Source of the DNA: Pseudomonadota bacterium
GTDB taxonomy: Bacteria > Pseudomonadota > Gammaproteobacteria > Acidithiobacillales > Acidithiobacillaceae
Direction: 5' to 3'
DNA length: 5,456 nt
Assembly (NCBI GenBank): GCA_021818125.1
Contig: JAKAFG010000143.1
Span: forward strand, 1 to 5,456
Shown here: piece after piece, positions 1 through 5,411 of the stretch
How positions within the stretch are numbered: the first letter of the stretch is position 1
How the letters are laid out: the number at the start of each line of letters is the position of its first letter
The notes under the pieces: generated by a model
What the model was told of the DNA's origin: nothing
Seen by the model: only the letters and a program-made list of their open reading frames with translations
The model's database searches: none
Program-made: the position numbers and the translations under genes

Positions 1-1183
1 AGGAAACGGGGCAGATTTTGATCGCCGCAGCAACCCGGCGGGCGCGCTCCCGGGCTTCCTCCACGTCATCGGCGCATGCAATACCTACCCCGAGGCGCCT
101 GAGCTTGCTGGCCGTCGGCTTGCCGAAAAGCCGCAGATCGCTTTCCGGCACCGCCAGCGCCTCCTTCAGTCCCGAATACACCGGCCCCCAGCCCAGATCC
201 TTCCCGCGAATCACCGCAGACGCCGCCGGACGCCGGAAGCCCGGATCGACCGGCAAACCCAAAATGGCACGCAGGTGCAGGTCGAACTCACTCTGACGCT
301 GACTGGCCAGGGTCACCAGACCCGTATCATGAGGGCGCGGCGAGAGCTCACTGAAGATGACCTCTTCACCGCGCACGAAAAACTCCACTCCGTACAGCCC
401 CCGTCCGCCCAGATTGCCGGTCACCAATTGCGCCATCTTTTCCGCCTGCTGCAAAGCGGTATCGCTCATCGGCTGCGGCTGCCAGGATTCCACATAATCA
501 CCGGCCTCCTGACGATGCCCCACAGGCGCGCAAAACGTCGTCCCAAAGGCAGAACGCACGGTCAGCAGGGTAATCTCGAAGTCGAAGTCCACAAAGCCCT
601 CGACAATGATCCGCTGACCGCCGACCCGGCCCGCCGTCTGCGCCTCCTGCCAAGCCAGCGCCAGCTCCGCCGCGCCGCGCACCACGGACTGGCCCTTACC
701 ACTGGAGGACATGACCGGCTTGATCACACAGGGAAAGCCCAGCACCGCTGCCGCCGCTTCCAACTCTGCCAGCGTTCCGGCGAAGCGATACGGCGATGTC
801 GGCAAACCCAACTCTTCCGCAGCGAGGCGGCGGATACCCTCGCGGTCCATGGTCAACTGTACTGCCCGTGCCGAGGGCACCACGGTGGCCAACCCCAGCG
901 CCTCGATTTCCGCCAGCGCGAAAGTCGCAATAGCCTCAATTTCCGGCACCACAAAGTGCGGACGCTCGCGTTTGACAATGGCCAGAATGGCCTCTGGATC
1001 GGTCATATCCAGCACATGGGAACGATGGGCGACTTGCATGGCCGGCGCATCGGCGTAACGATCCACCGCAATAGTCTCTATCCCCAGCCGCTGCGCGGCT
1101 ATCAGAACTTCTTTACCCAGCTCACCTGCACCGAGCATGAGCAAACGCGTAGCAGAAGCGGAAAGTGGTGTGCCCAGTTGCAT
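1..1183 (-). CDS. purT: Formate-dependent phosphoribosylglycinamide formyltransferase (GAR transformylase 2), 3' end cut by window edge
   Basis: PurT is a cytoplasmic ATP-grasp enzyme. It uses formate and ATP to convert glycinamide ribonucleotide to formyl-GAR, the third step of purine synthesis, and is the folate-independent alternative to PurN. Translation of the minus strand from the ATG at 1183 gives 394 residues without a stop. Visible motifs are the N-terminal GAGELGKE (18-25), DRYADAPAM (41-49), VPEIEAIAT, the ATP-grasp loop SSSGKGQ (159-165), EGFVDFDFEITLLTV, CAPVGHRQEAGDYVESWQP, and the Mg/ATP and substrate segment SELSPRPHDTG (278-288). E279 corresponds to a known Mg ligand of the E. 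coli enzyme. The E. coli protein is 392 aa, and the base just past the last full codon is T on the coding strand, so the stop is probably split by the edge and the gene is essentially complete. A ribosome site AAGGAA lies 6 nt before the ATG. The gene is divergent from gnd, and I saw no convincing promoter for it. Identification is very secure. Confidence 0.96.
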   Translation of the reverse strand, partial: MQLGTPLSASATRLLMLGAGELGKEVLIAAQRLGIETIAVDRYADAPAMQVAHRSHVLDMTDPEAILAIVKRERPHFVVPEIEAIATFALAEIEALGLATVVPSARAVQLTMDREGIRRLAAEELGLPTSPYRFAGTLAELEAAAAVLGFPCVIKPVMSSSGKGQSVVRGAAELALAWQEAQTAGRVGGQRIIVEGFVDFDFEITLLTVRSAFGTTFCAPVGHRQEAGDYVESWQPQPMSDTALQQAEKMAQLVTGNLGGRGLYGVEFFVRGEEVIFSELSPRPHDTGLVTLASQRQSEFDLHLRAILGLPVDPGFRRPAASAVIRGKDLGWGPVYSGLKEALAVPESDLRLFGKPTASKLRRLGVGIACADDVEEARERARRVAAAIKICPVS

Positions 1184-1210
1184 GGAAATTTCCTTCGTAG
1201 CAGTAAAACG

Positions 1211-1238
1211 GCGACATAGAGGCCCAAACGTCTATACT
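1211..1238 (+). promoter_or_regulatory. Candidate sigma70 promoter for gnd-zwf
   Basis: A GCGACA (-35-like, 1211-1216, four of six matches) and a TATACT (-10-like, 1233-1238, five of six) are separated by 16 bp, which would start a transcript near 1245 with a leader of about 38 nt before gnd. The purT-gnd gap is only 99 bp, so both divergent promoters must lie in or close to it. This is a match by eye; the short spacer and imperfect -35 keep confidence modest. Confidence 0.4.
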
Positions 1239-1282
1239 CATGCTAACATTTTCGGGCAGGCGTGTACGCAAGGGAGCGAGTA

Positions 1283-2203
1283 ATGAGTAACAAAAGCATC
1301 GGGATGGTCGGTCTAGGTCGAATGGGTGCCAATATGGCGCGGCGTCTGCATCTCAAGGGTCTGGAAGTCACCGTTTACAATCGCCATACCGAAAAAGCCA
1401 CTGATCTGGCTAAAGAAACCGGCATGCACGCTGCCGAAAGTCTGGAAGCCCTCGTTCAGGCCTTGCCCGGCCGCCGGATCGTCTGGCTCATGCTTCCCGC
1501 CGGAGAAGCCACCCAGAGTCATATCGACTCCATTCTTCCCTTATTGAGCAAGGGCGACATACTGATTAACGGCGCGAATGCCTTTTATGAGGACTCCGTC
1601 GCCCAATCCAAAAAAGTGGAGGCGGCGGGGGTGCATTACATAGACGCCGGTGTTTCGGGCGGTGTCTGGGGTCTACAAGAGGGTTATGCCCTGATGGTCG
1701 GCGGTAGCCAGGAAGCCGTAGCTCAGGTAACGCCTTTTCTGGAGGCACTGGCACCGGGCGCCGACAAAGGCTGGTTACACTGTGGCCCCGTCGGCAGCGG
1801 CCACTTTGTCAAAATGGTCCACAATGGCATCGAATACGGCATGATGCAGGCCCTCGCCGAGGGCTTCGCCATTTTGCAAGGCAAAACCGAATTTGGGCTC
1901 GACCTCGCCAAGGTAGCCGAAATGTGGCGCTACGGCAGCGTCGTCCGCTCCTGGCTCCTTGATCTCACTGCTGACACCCTCGCCAAAGATCAGGTGCTCG
2001 CCGACATCGCGCCCGTAGTAGCAGACTCCGGCGAAGGCCTGTGGACGGCGCAGGCTGCTCTCTCGCTGAAAATCCCCGCGCCGGTCATCACCCTCGCCCT
2101 GCAAATGCGTTGGGCCTCTCAGGGGCGCGACGACTACGCCGCCAAACTCCTGGCGATGATGCGTAACCAGTTTGGCGGCCACGCGGTGCAAAAGGAGGGA
2201 TGA
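1283..2203 (+). CDS. gnd: 6-phosphogluconate dehydrogenase, decarboxylating (short form)
   Basis: The enzyme oxidatively decarboxylates 6-phosphogluconate to ribulose 5-phosphate, reducing a nicotinamide cofactor, as the last oxidative step of the cytoplasmic pentose phosphate pathway. The 306-aa product has the Rossmann loop GLGRMG (10-15). NRH (33-35) follows the second beta strand, resembling NADP-preferring family members rather than the acidic residue expected for NAD. The substrate loop DAGVSGGVWG (121-130) contains SGG 125-127, and GSGHFVKMVHNGIEYG (171-186) carries the probable catalytic K177 and E184. The length fits the roughly 300-aa short form, against about 470 aa for the E. coli type. 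The usual DGGNS motif reads NGANA at 96-100. The ATG at 1283 is chosen because AGGGAG (1271-1276) sits 6 nt upstream; an in-frame GTG at 1262 would add seven residues but place that site inside the gene. The stop abuts the zwf start, so the two are cotranscribed. Confidence 0.94.
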   Translation: MSNKSIGMVGLGRMGANMARRLHLKGLEVTVYNRHTEKATDLAKETGMHAAESLEALVQALPGRRIVWLMLPAGEATQSHIDSILPLLSKGDILINGANAFYEDSVAQSKKVEAAGVHYIDAGVSGGVWGLQEGYALMVGGSQEAVAQVTPFLEALAPGADKGWLHCGPVGSGHFVKMVHNGIEYGMMQALAEGFAILQGKTEFGLDLAKVAEMWRYGSVVRSWLLDLTADTLAKDQVLADIAPVVADSGEGLWTAQAALSLKIPAPVITLALQMRWASQGRDDYAAKLLAMMRNQFGGHAVQKEG

Positions 2204-2206
2204 ATG
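2191..2206 (+). promoter_or_regulatory. Ribosome binding site and coupled start of zwf
   Basis: AAAGGAGG (2191-2198), a near-perfect anti-16S match, lies wholly inside the last codons of gnd and 5 nt before the zwf ATG at 2204. The gnd TGA (2201-2203) is immediately followed by that ATG with no spacer. This fixes the zwf start and indicates translational coupling, with ribosomes finishing gnd able to reinitiate on zwf. Confidence 0.85.
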
Positions 2207-3667
2207 AGTAACTGTAATTGTCAGTTCGTTATTTTTGGGGCTACCGGCGATCTCGCCAGCAAAAAACTTCTCCCCGCACTTTATCACCTGCATTGTGCAG
2301 GCAGAATGCCCGAAGAACTGCGCATTCTCGCCTTTGGCCGACGGCCTTGGGATGACAAAGCCTGGCAGGACTTTCTGCATGAGCAACTGGAAACTTACGC
2401 CAGCAATTACCACGCGGACCGCTTTGCCGATTTCTGCAAGCATTTTGAATATGTGCGCGGTGAAATCCATGAGCCGGAATCTTACGCCAAACTCCGCAGC
2501 CTGCTGACCCCAGAAGGTGCCGAAAAACCAGCGGGCACCATTTTTTATCTCGCTATTCGTCCGACCGATTTTGTTCCGGTAGTACAGCACCTTTCCGAGG
2601 CTGGATTCAATCAGGATGGCGACTACCGCATCGTCATTGAAAAACCCTTCGGTGATGATCTGGAAAGTGCCGTGCAACTCAATGAGCAGTTGCATCGTCA
2701 CTTCCGTGAAGACCAGATCTATCGTATCGATCACTATCTTGGCAAAGAAATTGTCCAGAATCTGCTGGTTTTCCGTTTCGCCAACCTGGCGATTGAAGCG
2801 ATATGGAACCGTAATTACATCGACCACGTCCAGATAACGGTGGCCGAAGATATCGGCATTGAAAATCGGGCTGGCTATTATGATCAGGCCGGTGCTCTGC
2901 GCGATATGCTGCAAAATCACCTGATGCAGATTCTCACCCTGGTCGCCATGGAACCACCACCTTCGCTGGAGGCAGATAGCCTGCGCGACGAAAAAGTCAA
3001 AGTCCTGCGCTCAATCCGCCCTATTCCCAAATCGGCCGTTACCGCCTATGCCATGCGCGCGCAGTATGGGCCTGGCGTTGTCCACGACAAACACGTCCCC
3101 GGCTATCAGGACGAGGCGGGTGTTGAGCCCAACTCGGTAACAGAAACCTTTGTCGCCGCCAAGTTTTACATCGATAACTGGCGCTGGCGCGGCGTGCCCT
3201 TTTATTTGCGTACCGGCAAACGTCTTACTGCCAAGACCTCCAGCGTGGCCATCCGCTTCCGTCATACACCGCAACAACTCTTCCGCGAAACCAGTATCGA
3301 ACGTATTGAGCCCAACTGGATATTGCTCTCTCTGGAACCAGAGAGCCTTAAAATTGAAATCCAGGTCAAGGAACCGGGTCTGGAAATGCGCGTTCGCCCC
3401 GTACAACTCAACGCATCTTACCGCAAAGATGGTGAGCAGGAACTGGATGCCTATGAGGCCCTGCTGCTGGATGTGATGCAAGGCGACAAAGCCCTGTTCA
3501 TCCGCTTTGACGAGGTCGAATGGGCCTGGCGCGTCGTCGACCCCATTATCAAGTCCTGGGGACGGGAGACCGACTACATCCTCACCTACCCCTCTGGCTC
3601 CTGGGGACCAGACGAGGCCACCCGGATTATGGACAAAGAAGACCACTACTGGCGCAATCAGATCTGA
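2204..3667 (+). CDS. zwf: Glucose-6-phosphate 1-dehydrogenase
   Basis: Zwf oxidises glucose 6-phosphate to 6-phosphogluconolactone with reduction of NADP, the entry step of the oxidative pentose phosphate and Entner-Doudoroff routes. The 487-aa product is of normal family length. It has the N-terminal nucleotide-binding loop GATGDLASKKLLPAL (12-26) and arginines R46-R47 after the second strand, which suit the 2'-phosphate of NADP. EKPFG lies at 146-150 and the signature active site RIDHYLGK at 174-181 (D176, H177, K181 as substrate-binding residues). RDMLQNHLMQ (233-242) has H239 in the place of the catalytic base of the Leuconostoc enzyme. The C-terminal half contains the conserved VPFYLRTGKRL (331-341), DAYEALLLDVMQGD (415-428) and a late SWGP (466-469). 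It is the second gene of the gnd-zwf operon; no pgl gene lies beside it. Nothing suggests truncation or frameshift. Confidence 0.97.
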   Translation: MSNCNCQFVIFGATGDLASKKLLPALYHLHCAGRMPEELRILAFGRRPWDDKAWQDFLHEQLETYASNYHADRFADFCKHFEYVRGEIHEPESYAKLRSLLTPEGAEKPAGTIFYLAIRPTDFVPVVQHLSEAGFNQDGDYRIVIEKPFGDDLESAVQLNEQLHRHFREDQIYRIDHYLGKEIVQNLLVFRFANLAIEAIWNRNYIDHVQITVAEDIGIENRAGYYDQAGALRDMLQNHLMQILTLVAMEPPPSLEADSLRDEKVKVLRSIRPIPKSAVTAYAMRAQYGPGVVHDKHVPGYQDEAGVEPNSVTETFVAAKFYIDNWRWRGVPFYLRTGKRLTAKTSSVAIRFRHTPQQLFRETSIERIEPNWILLSLEPESLKIEIQVKEPGLEMRVRPVQLNASYRKDGEQELDAYEALLLDVMQGDKALFIRFDEVEWAWRVVDPIIKSWGRETDYILTYPSGSWGPDEATRIMDKEDHYWRNQI

Positions 3668-3676
3668 GTGAGCGCC

Positions 3677-3697
3677 CGGCGGAGGTCACCTCCGCCG
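3677..3697 (+). terminator. GC-rich perfect dyad after zwf, possible end of the gnd-zwf transcript
   Basis: Ten bases after the zwf stop, CGGCGGAG (3677-3684) is followed by GTCAC and its exact complement CTCCGCCG (3690-3697), giving an 8-bp stem with a 5-nt loop; the whole 21 nt is a palindrome around 3687. No T-run follows, so it is not a standard intrinsic terminator. It could be a 3'-end stabilising hairpin, a pause or Rho-assisted stop, or a protein-binding dyad. The position supports a 3'-end role; the mechanism is inferred. Confidence 0.4.
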
Positions 3698-3862
3698 CCG
3701 GTGCGGTGAGATGTCGTCCATTGCAAACAGCAAAAACCCCATAGAACTCAATAGCCCCAAGGTACCCCACAAAAAAGCGTAGCCGACAGACTACAATACA
3801 GCCCGGCTGCGCGGCATTATATCATTGGGCATTTTCAAACTTATACAAACAATACAGGCTAG

Positions 3863-3871
3863 TGCGATAAT
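3863..3871 (+). promoter_or_regulatory. Extended -10 promoter upstream of the ArsR-type regulator
   Basis: TGCGATAAT (3863-3871) combines the TGn extension with a five-of-six -10 hexamer, so it could work without a good -35; none is seen at 16-18 bp. Transcription would begin near 3878. That lies downstream of an in-frame ATG at 3872 and so supports the later ATG at 3935 as the real start. Two CAAAC pentamers, exactly 10 bp apart (3836-3840 and 3846-3850), lie just upstream. Confidence 0.5.
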
Positions 3872-3876
3872 ATGGC

Positions 3877-3910
3877 ACGATCTATGCTAATAGCTATGGG
3901 CGAAGATCGT
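3877..3910. promoter_or_regulatory. Inverted repeat at the predicted transcription start of the regulator, candidate operator
   Basis: ACGATCT (3877-3883) and AGATCGT (3904-3910) are perfect 7-bp inverted arms spaced by 20 bp. Between them lie the 8-bp palindrome ATAGCTAT (3890-3897) and a second CTAT/ATAG pair (3882-3885, 3890-3893). The cluster lies between the predicted promoter and the ribosome binding site of the regulator gene, where autorepressing ArsR-family proteins often bind. It could equally be a hairpin in the leader RNA. Operator function is inferred from position and symmetry only. Confidence 0.35.
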
Positions 3911-3934
3911 ATTCTGATGACAAGGAGCCTAACC

Positions 3935-4228
3935 ATGCAAAATCCCATTATTCCCGAACGCAAGATTGAGCAGCTTTCCGAGGTGATCAAAGCCATGTCT
4001 CACCCTTTGCGGTACAAGATTATCTGCCTGCTGGGACGAGGCGAAATGAGCATGCAAAGCCTCGTGAAAGCCATCAATACCAGCCACAGCAATGCATCTC
4101 AGCATCTTGCCTTACTGCAGGACAGCGGCTTGGTGCTGGTGCGACGGGTAGCCAGTCGTGTGTACTTTCGCATCCGTGATCAGCGCACTCTGCGTCTGCT
4201 AGCCATGAGCCACCACGTCCTCGCCTGA
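3935..4228 (+). CDS. ArsR/SmtB-family winged-helix transcriptional regulator
   Basis: This is a 97-aa protein, typical for the family of small dimeric repressors that release DNA on binding a metal or another signal. An N-terminal helix carries the family signature KAMSHPLRYKIICLL (19-33). A helix-turn-helix follows (about 40-64) with recognition segment NASQHLALLQDSGLV, and then a beta wing, VRRVASRVYFRIRD (69-82). The ELCVCDL-type metal box of ArsR is absent: the equivalent stretch reads GEMSMQSLV. The only cysteine is C31, roughly where BigR/SqrR-type sulfur sensors have their first cysteine, but no second cysteine exists in the short C-terminus, which ends in SHHVLA. The ligand is therefore unknown. 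The ATG at 3935 is chosen because AAGGAG (3922-3927) lies 7 nt upstream; in-frame ATGs at 3872 and 3917 are less likely. The gene is monocistronic and convergent with dusA, 3 bp away, and no target gene is evident. Confidence 0.85.
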   Translation: MQNPIIPERKIEQLSEVIKAMSHPLRYKIICLLGRGEMSMQSLVKAINTSHSNASQHLALLQDSGLVLVRRVASRVYFRIRDQRTLRLLAMSHHVLA

Positions 4229-4231
4229 CTT

Positions 4232-5209
4232 TCAATCTAACAGCGACATACCGCGCCGCAGAAACTCCGCGGCGCTCTCACCGGGTTCAGATGTACCCAG
4301 AAAATGACGCCATGCTCCCGCGCCATTTTGCCCAAAGCGCAGCCCATGCAAATGGCGGCTTAACCGCGGCGCCGGCAACGCCTCCCCCCACTGTTCCGCA
4401 TATTCTATCAATCCAGATAAGATCATTTCGGGTTCTGGCAGGATCTCCCTGCGCCCCATGGCACGTTCAATTTCCGCCAATAGTAAGGGATGATGATAGG
4501 CAGCACGCCCGATCATTACCCCATCCACTGCAGAAAACTGCGCCGTCACCGCCGCCAAATCGTTAAAGCCTCCATTGATCTCAATGGTCAGATGCGGCAG
4601 CTCTTTTTTCAACTGATGCACCCAATCCCAGCGCAAAGGCGGCACGTCACGGTTTTCAGTCGGACTGAGGCCTTTCAGCCAGGCATTACGCGCATGAACA
4701 ATGAAGTGTCGGCACCCCGCCACCGCGATGGTTTCGATGAAAGCACGCAGCGCCGCGTAGTCCTCTTCCCGATCCAGACCGAGACGGTGTTTCACGCTGA
4801 CGGGCAAGCCACTTTCTCCCATAGCTGCCACCAACTCGGCGACCAGCTCAGGCGTCGTCATCAGACAGGCCCCAAAGCGGCCCTTCTGCACCCGCGGCGA
4901 GGGACAACCCACATTCAAGTTGAGGCCGTCATAGCCATAGGCATGCGCCATCGCTGCGACCGCACGCATCGCCGCCGGATCATCCCCCCCCAACTGCAAA
5001 ATCAGGGGGTGCTCCGCCGCAGAGAATTCGAGAAATCGCTCAGGGTCACGCCCAAGAAGAAGCGCACTGGTGGTGACCATCTCGGTATAAAGCACACAGG
5101 AAGGGCATACCAGGCGCAGAAAATATCGACAATGGCGGTCTGTCCAGTCGAGCATGGGGGCTACGGACAGGATTTTATCCATCGCGGTATGCTTGTTTAG
5201 TTCGGCCAC
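4232..5209 (-). CDS. dusA: tRNA-dihydrouridine(20/20a) synthase DusA
   Basis: DusA is a flavoenzyme that uses FMN and NADPH to reduce uridine to dihydrouridine at positions 20/20a in the tRNA D-loop. The 325-aa product shows the DusA N-terminus SVAPMLDWTDRHCRYFLRL (15-33), YTEMVTTSALL (41-51) and HPLILQLGG (67-75). NLNVGCPSPRVQKGRFGACL (97-116) has C102 as the likely catalytic proton donor. Further conserved pieces are VSVKHRLGLD (137-146), HARNAWLKGLSPTENR (172-187), INGGF (211-215) and MIGRAAYHHP (232-241), which bind FMN phosphate and tRNA. The start used is GTG at 5209, which has a GGGGGA about 6 nt upstream. The ATG at 5182, which would remove nine residues, has no visible ribosome site but leaves the conserved core intact, so the start is uncertain. 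The gene lies 88 bp downstream of tRNA-Cys on the same strand and ends 3 bp from the convergent regulator. Confidence 0.95.
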   Translation of the reverse strand: MAELNKHTAMDKILSVAPMLDWTDRHCRYFLRLVCPSCVLYTEMVTTSALLLGRDPERFLEFSAAEHPLILQLGGDDPAAMRAVAAMAHAYGYDGLNLNVGCPSPRVQKGRFGACLMTTPELVAELVAAMGESGLPVSVKHRLGLDREEDYAALRAFIETIAVAGCRHFIVHARNAWLKGLSPTENRDVPPLRWDWVHQLKKELPHLTIEINGGFNDLAAVTAQFSAVDGVMIGRAAYHHPLLLAEIERAMGRREILPEPEMILSGLIEYAEQWGEALPAPRLSRHLHGLRFGQNGAGAWRHFLGTSEPGESAAEFLRRGMSLLD

Positions 5210-5251
5210 ACCCTATCCCCCGACCTGGAAAAGCAGATAACTCAGGAAGAA

Positions 5252-5281
5252 ATTACACTTCACAGGGCGCTCGCCGTACAA
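5252..5281 (-). promoter_or_regulatory. Weak candidate promoter for dusA
   Basis: On the minus strand TTGTAC (5281-5276, three of six -35 matches) and TGTAAT (5257-5252, five of six -10 matches) are 18 bp apart in the gap between tRNA-Cys and dusA. It could give dusA its own transcript. No clear terminator separates tRNA-Cys from dusA, so readthrough from the tRNA genes is an alternative. Confidence 0.3.
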
Positions 5282-5297
5282 AATATCTCAGCGAATT

Positions 5298-5371
5298 TGG
5301 AGGCTGGGCCCGGAATCGAACCGAGGTACGCGGCTTTGCAGGCCGCTGCATGACCACTCTGCCACCCAGCC
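5298..5371 (-). tRNA. tRNA-Cys (anticodon GCA)
   Basis: The minus strand folds into a complete 74-nt cloverleaf with encoded CCA. The acceptor stem is GGCTGGG/CCCAGCC with discriminator T, the cysteine identity base U73. The D arm has a short GCA/TGC stem. The anticodon stem GCGGC/GCCGC encloses loop CTGCAAA (anticodon GCA), the variable region is GTAC, and the T arm is CTCGG/CCGGG (one T-G wobble) around TTCGATT. The D-loop has T at canonical position 20 (window 5353), a site of the kind DusA reduces. The variable region ends in C, allowing a normal G15-C48 Levitt pair rather than the G15-G48 known in E. coli tRNA-Cys. It lies downstream of tRNA-Gly in the same order as E. coli glyW-cysT; I see no tRNA-Leu after it. 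Confidence 0.97.
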
Positions 5372-5373
5372 TT

Positions 5374-5405
5374 AAAAGAAAAGGGAAAGACTGAACGCTT
5401 TCCCT
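5374..5405 (-). terminator. Intrinsic-terminator-like hairpin between tRNA-Gly and tRNA-Cys
   Basis: Reading the minus strand, AGGGAAAG (5405-5398), an 8-nt loop and the exact complement CTTTCCCT (5389-5382) are followed directly by TTTCTTTT (5381-5374). That gives an 8-bp stem with a T-rich tail, the form of a Rho-independent terminator. The stem has only four G-C pairs, so it may be leaky. The tail ends two bases before the mature 5' end of tRNA-Cys, so it may instead serve as an AU-rich RNase E entry site in a joint tRNA precursor. Confidence 0.55.
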
Positions 5406-5411
5406 CGATTG

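Noticed and set aside
275..1219. Long plus-strand open frame of 314 codons
   Set aside because: It is antisense to purT, whose protein matches the family along its whole length. The frame's product has low-complexity Arg/His/Gln-rich composition typical of a shadow frame in G+C-rich coding DNA.
1221..1236. Possible PurR-like box near CCCAAACGTCTA
   Set aside because: Only one half-site resembles the enterobacterial PurR operator (GCAAACG-like) and the other half does not match. Presence of PurR in this organism is also unknown.
1775..2920. Minus-strand open frame of 381 codons across the gnd-zwf junction
   Set aside because: It is antisense to two well-supported enzymes and spans their junction. 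It has no recognisable domain and no ribosome site that I could support.
3520..3744. Small plus-strand frame overlapping the zwf end and the spacer
   Set aside because: It begins inside zwf in another frame with no ribosome binding site, and its spacer part only runs through the GC-rich dyad.
3799..3809. Short palindrome CAGCCCGGCTG in the zwf-regulator spacer
   Set aside because: The arms are five bases around a single central base; this is too short and tight to separate from chance.
4490..5200. Plus-strand open frame of 236 codons
   Set aside because: It is antisense to dusA and has shadow-like Arg/His/Gln composition with no family resemblance.
5261..5281. Hairpin GGCG/CGCC downstream of tRNA-Cys as its terminator
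   Set aside because: The stem is only 4 bp with a 2-nt loop and no T-tract follows, so it cannot be supported as a terminator.
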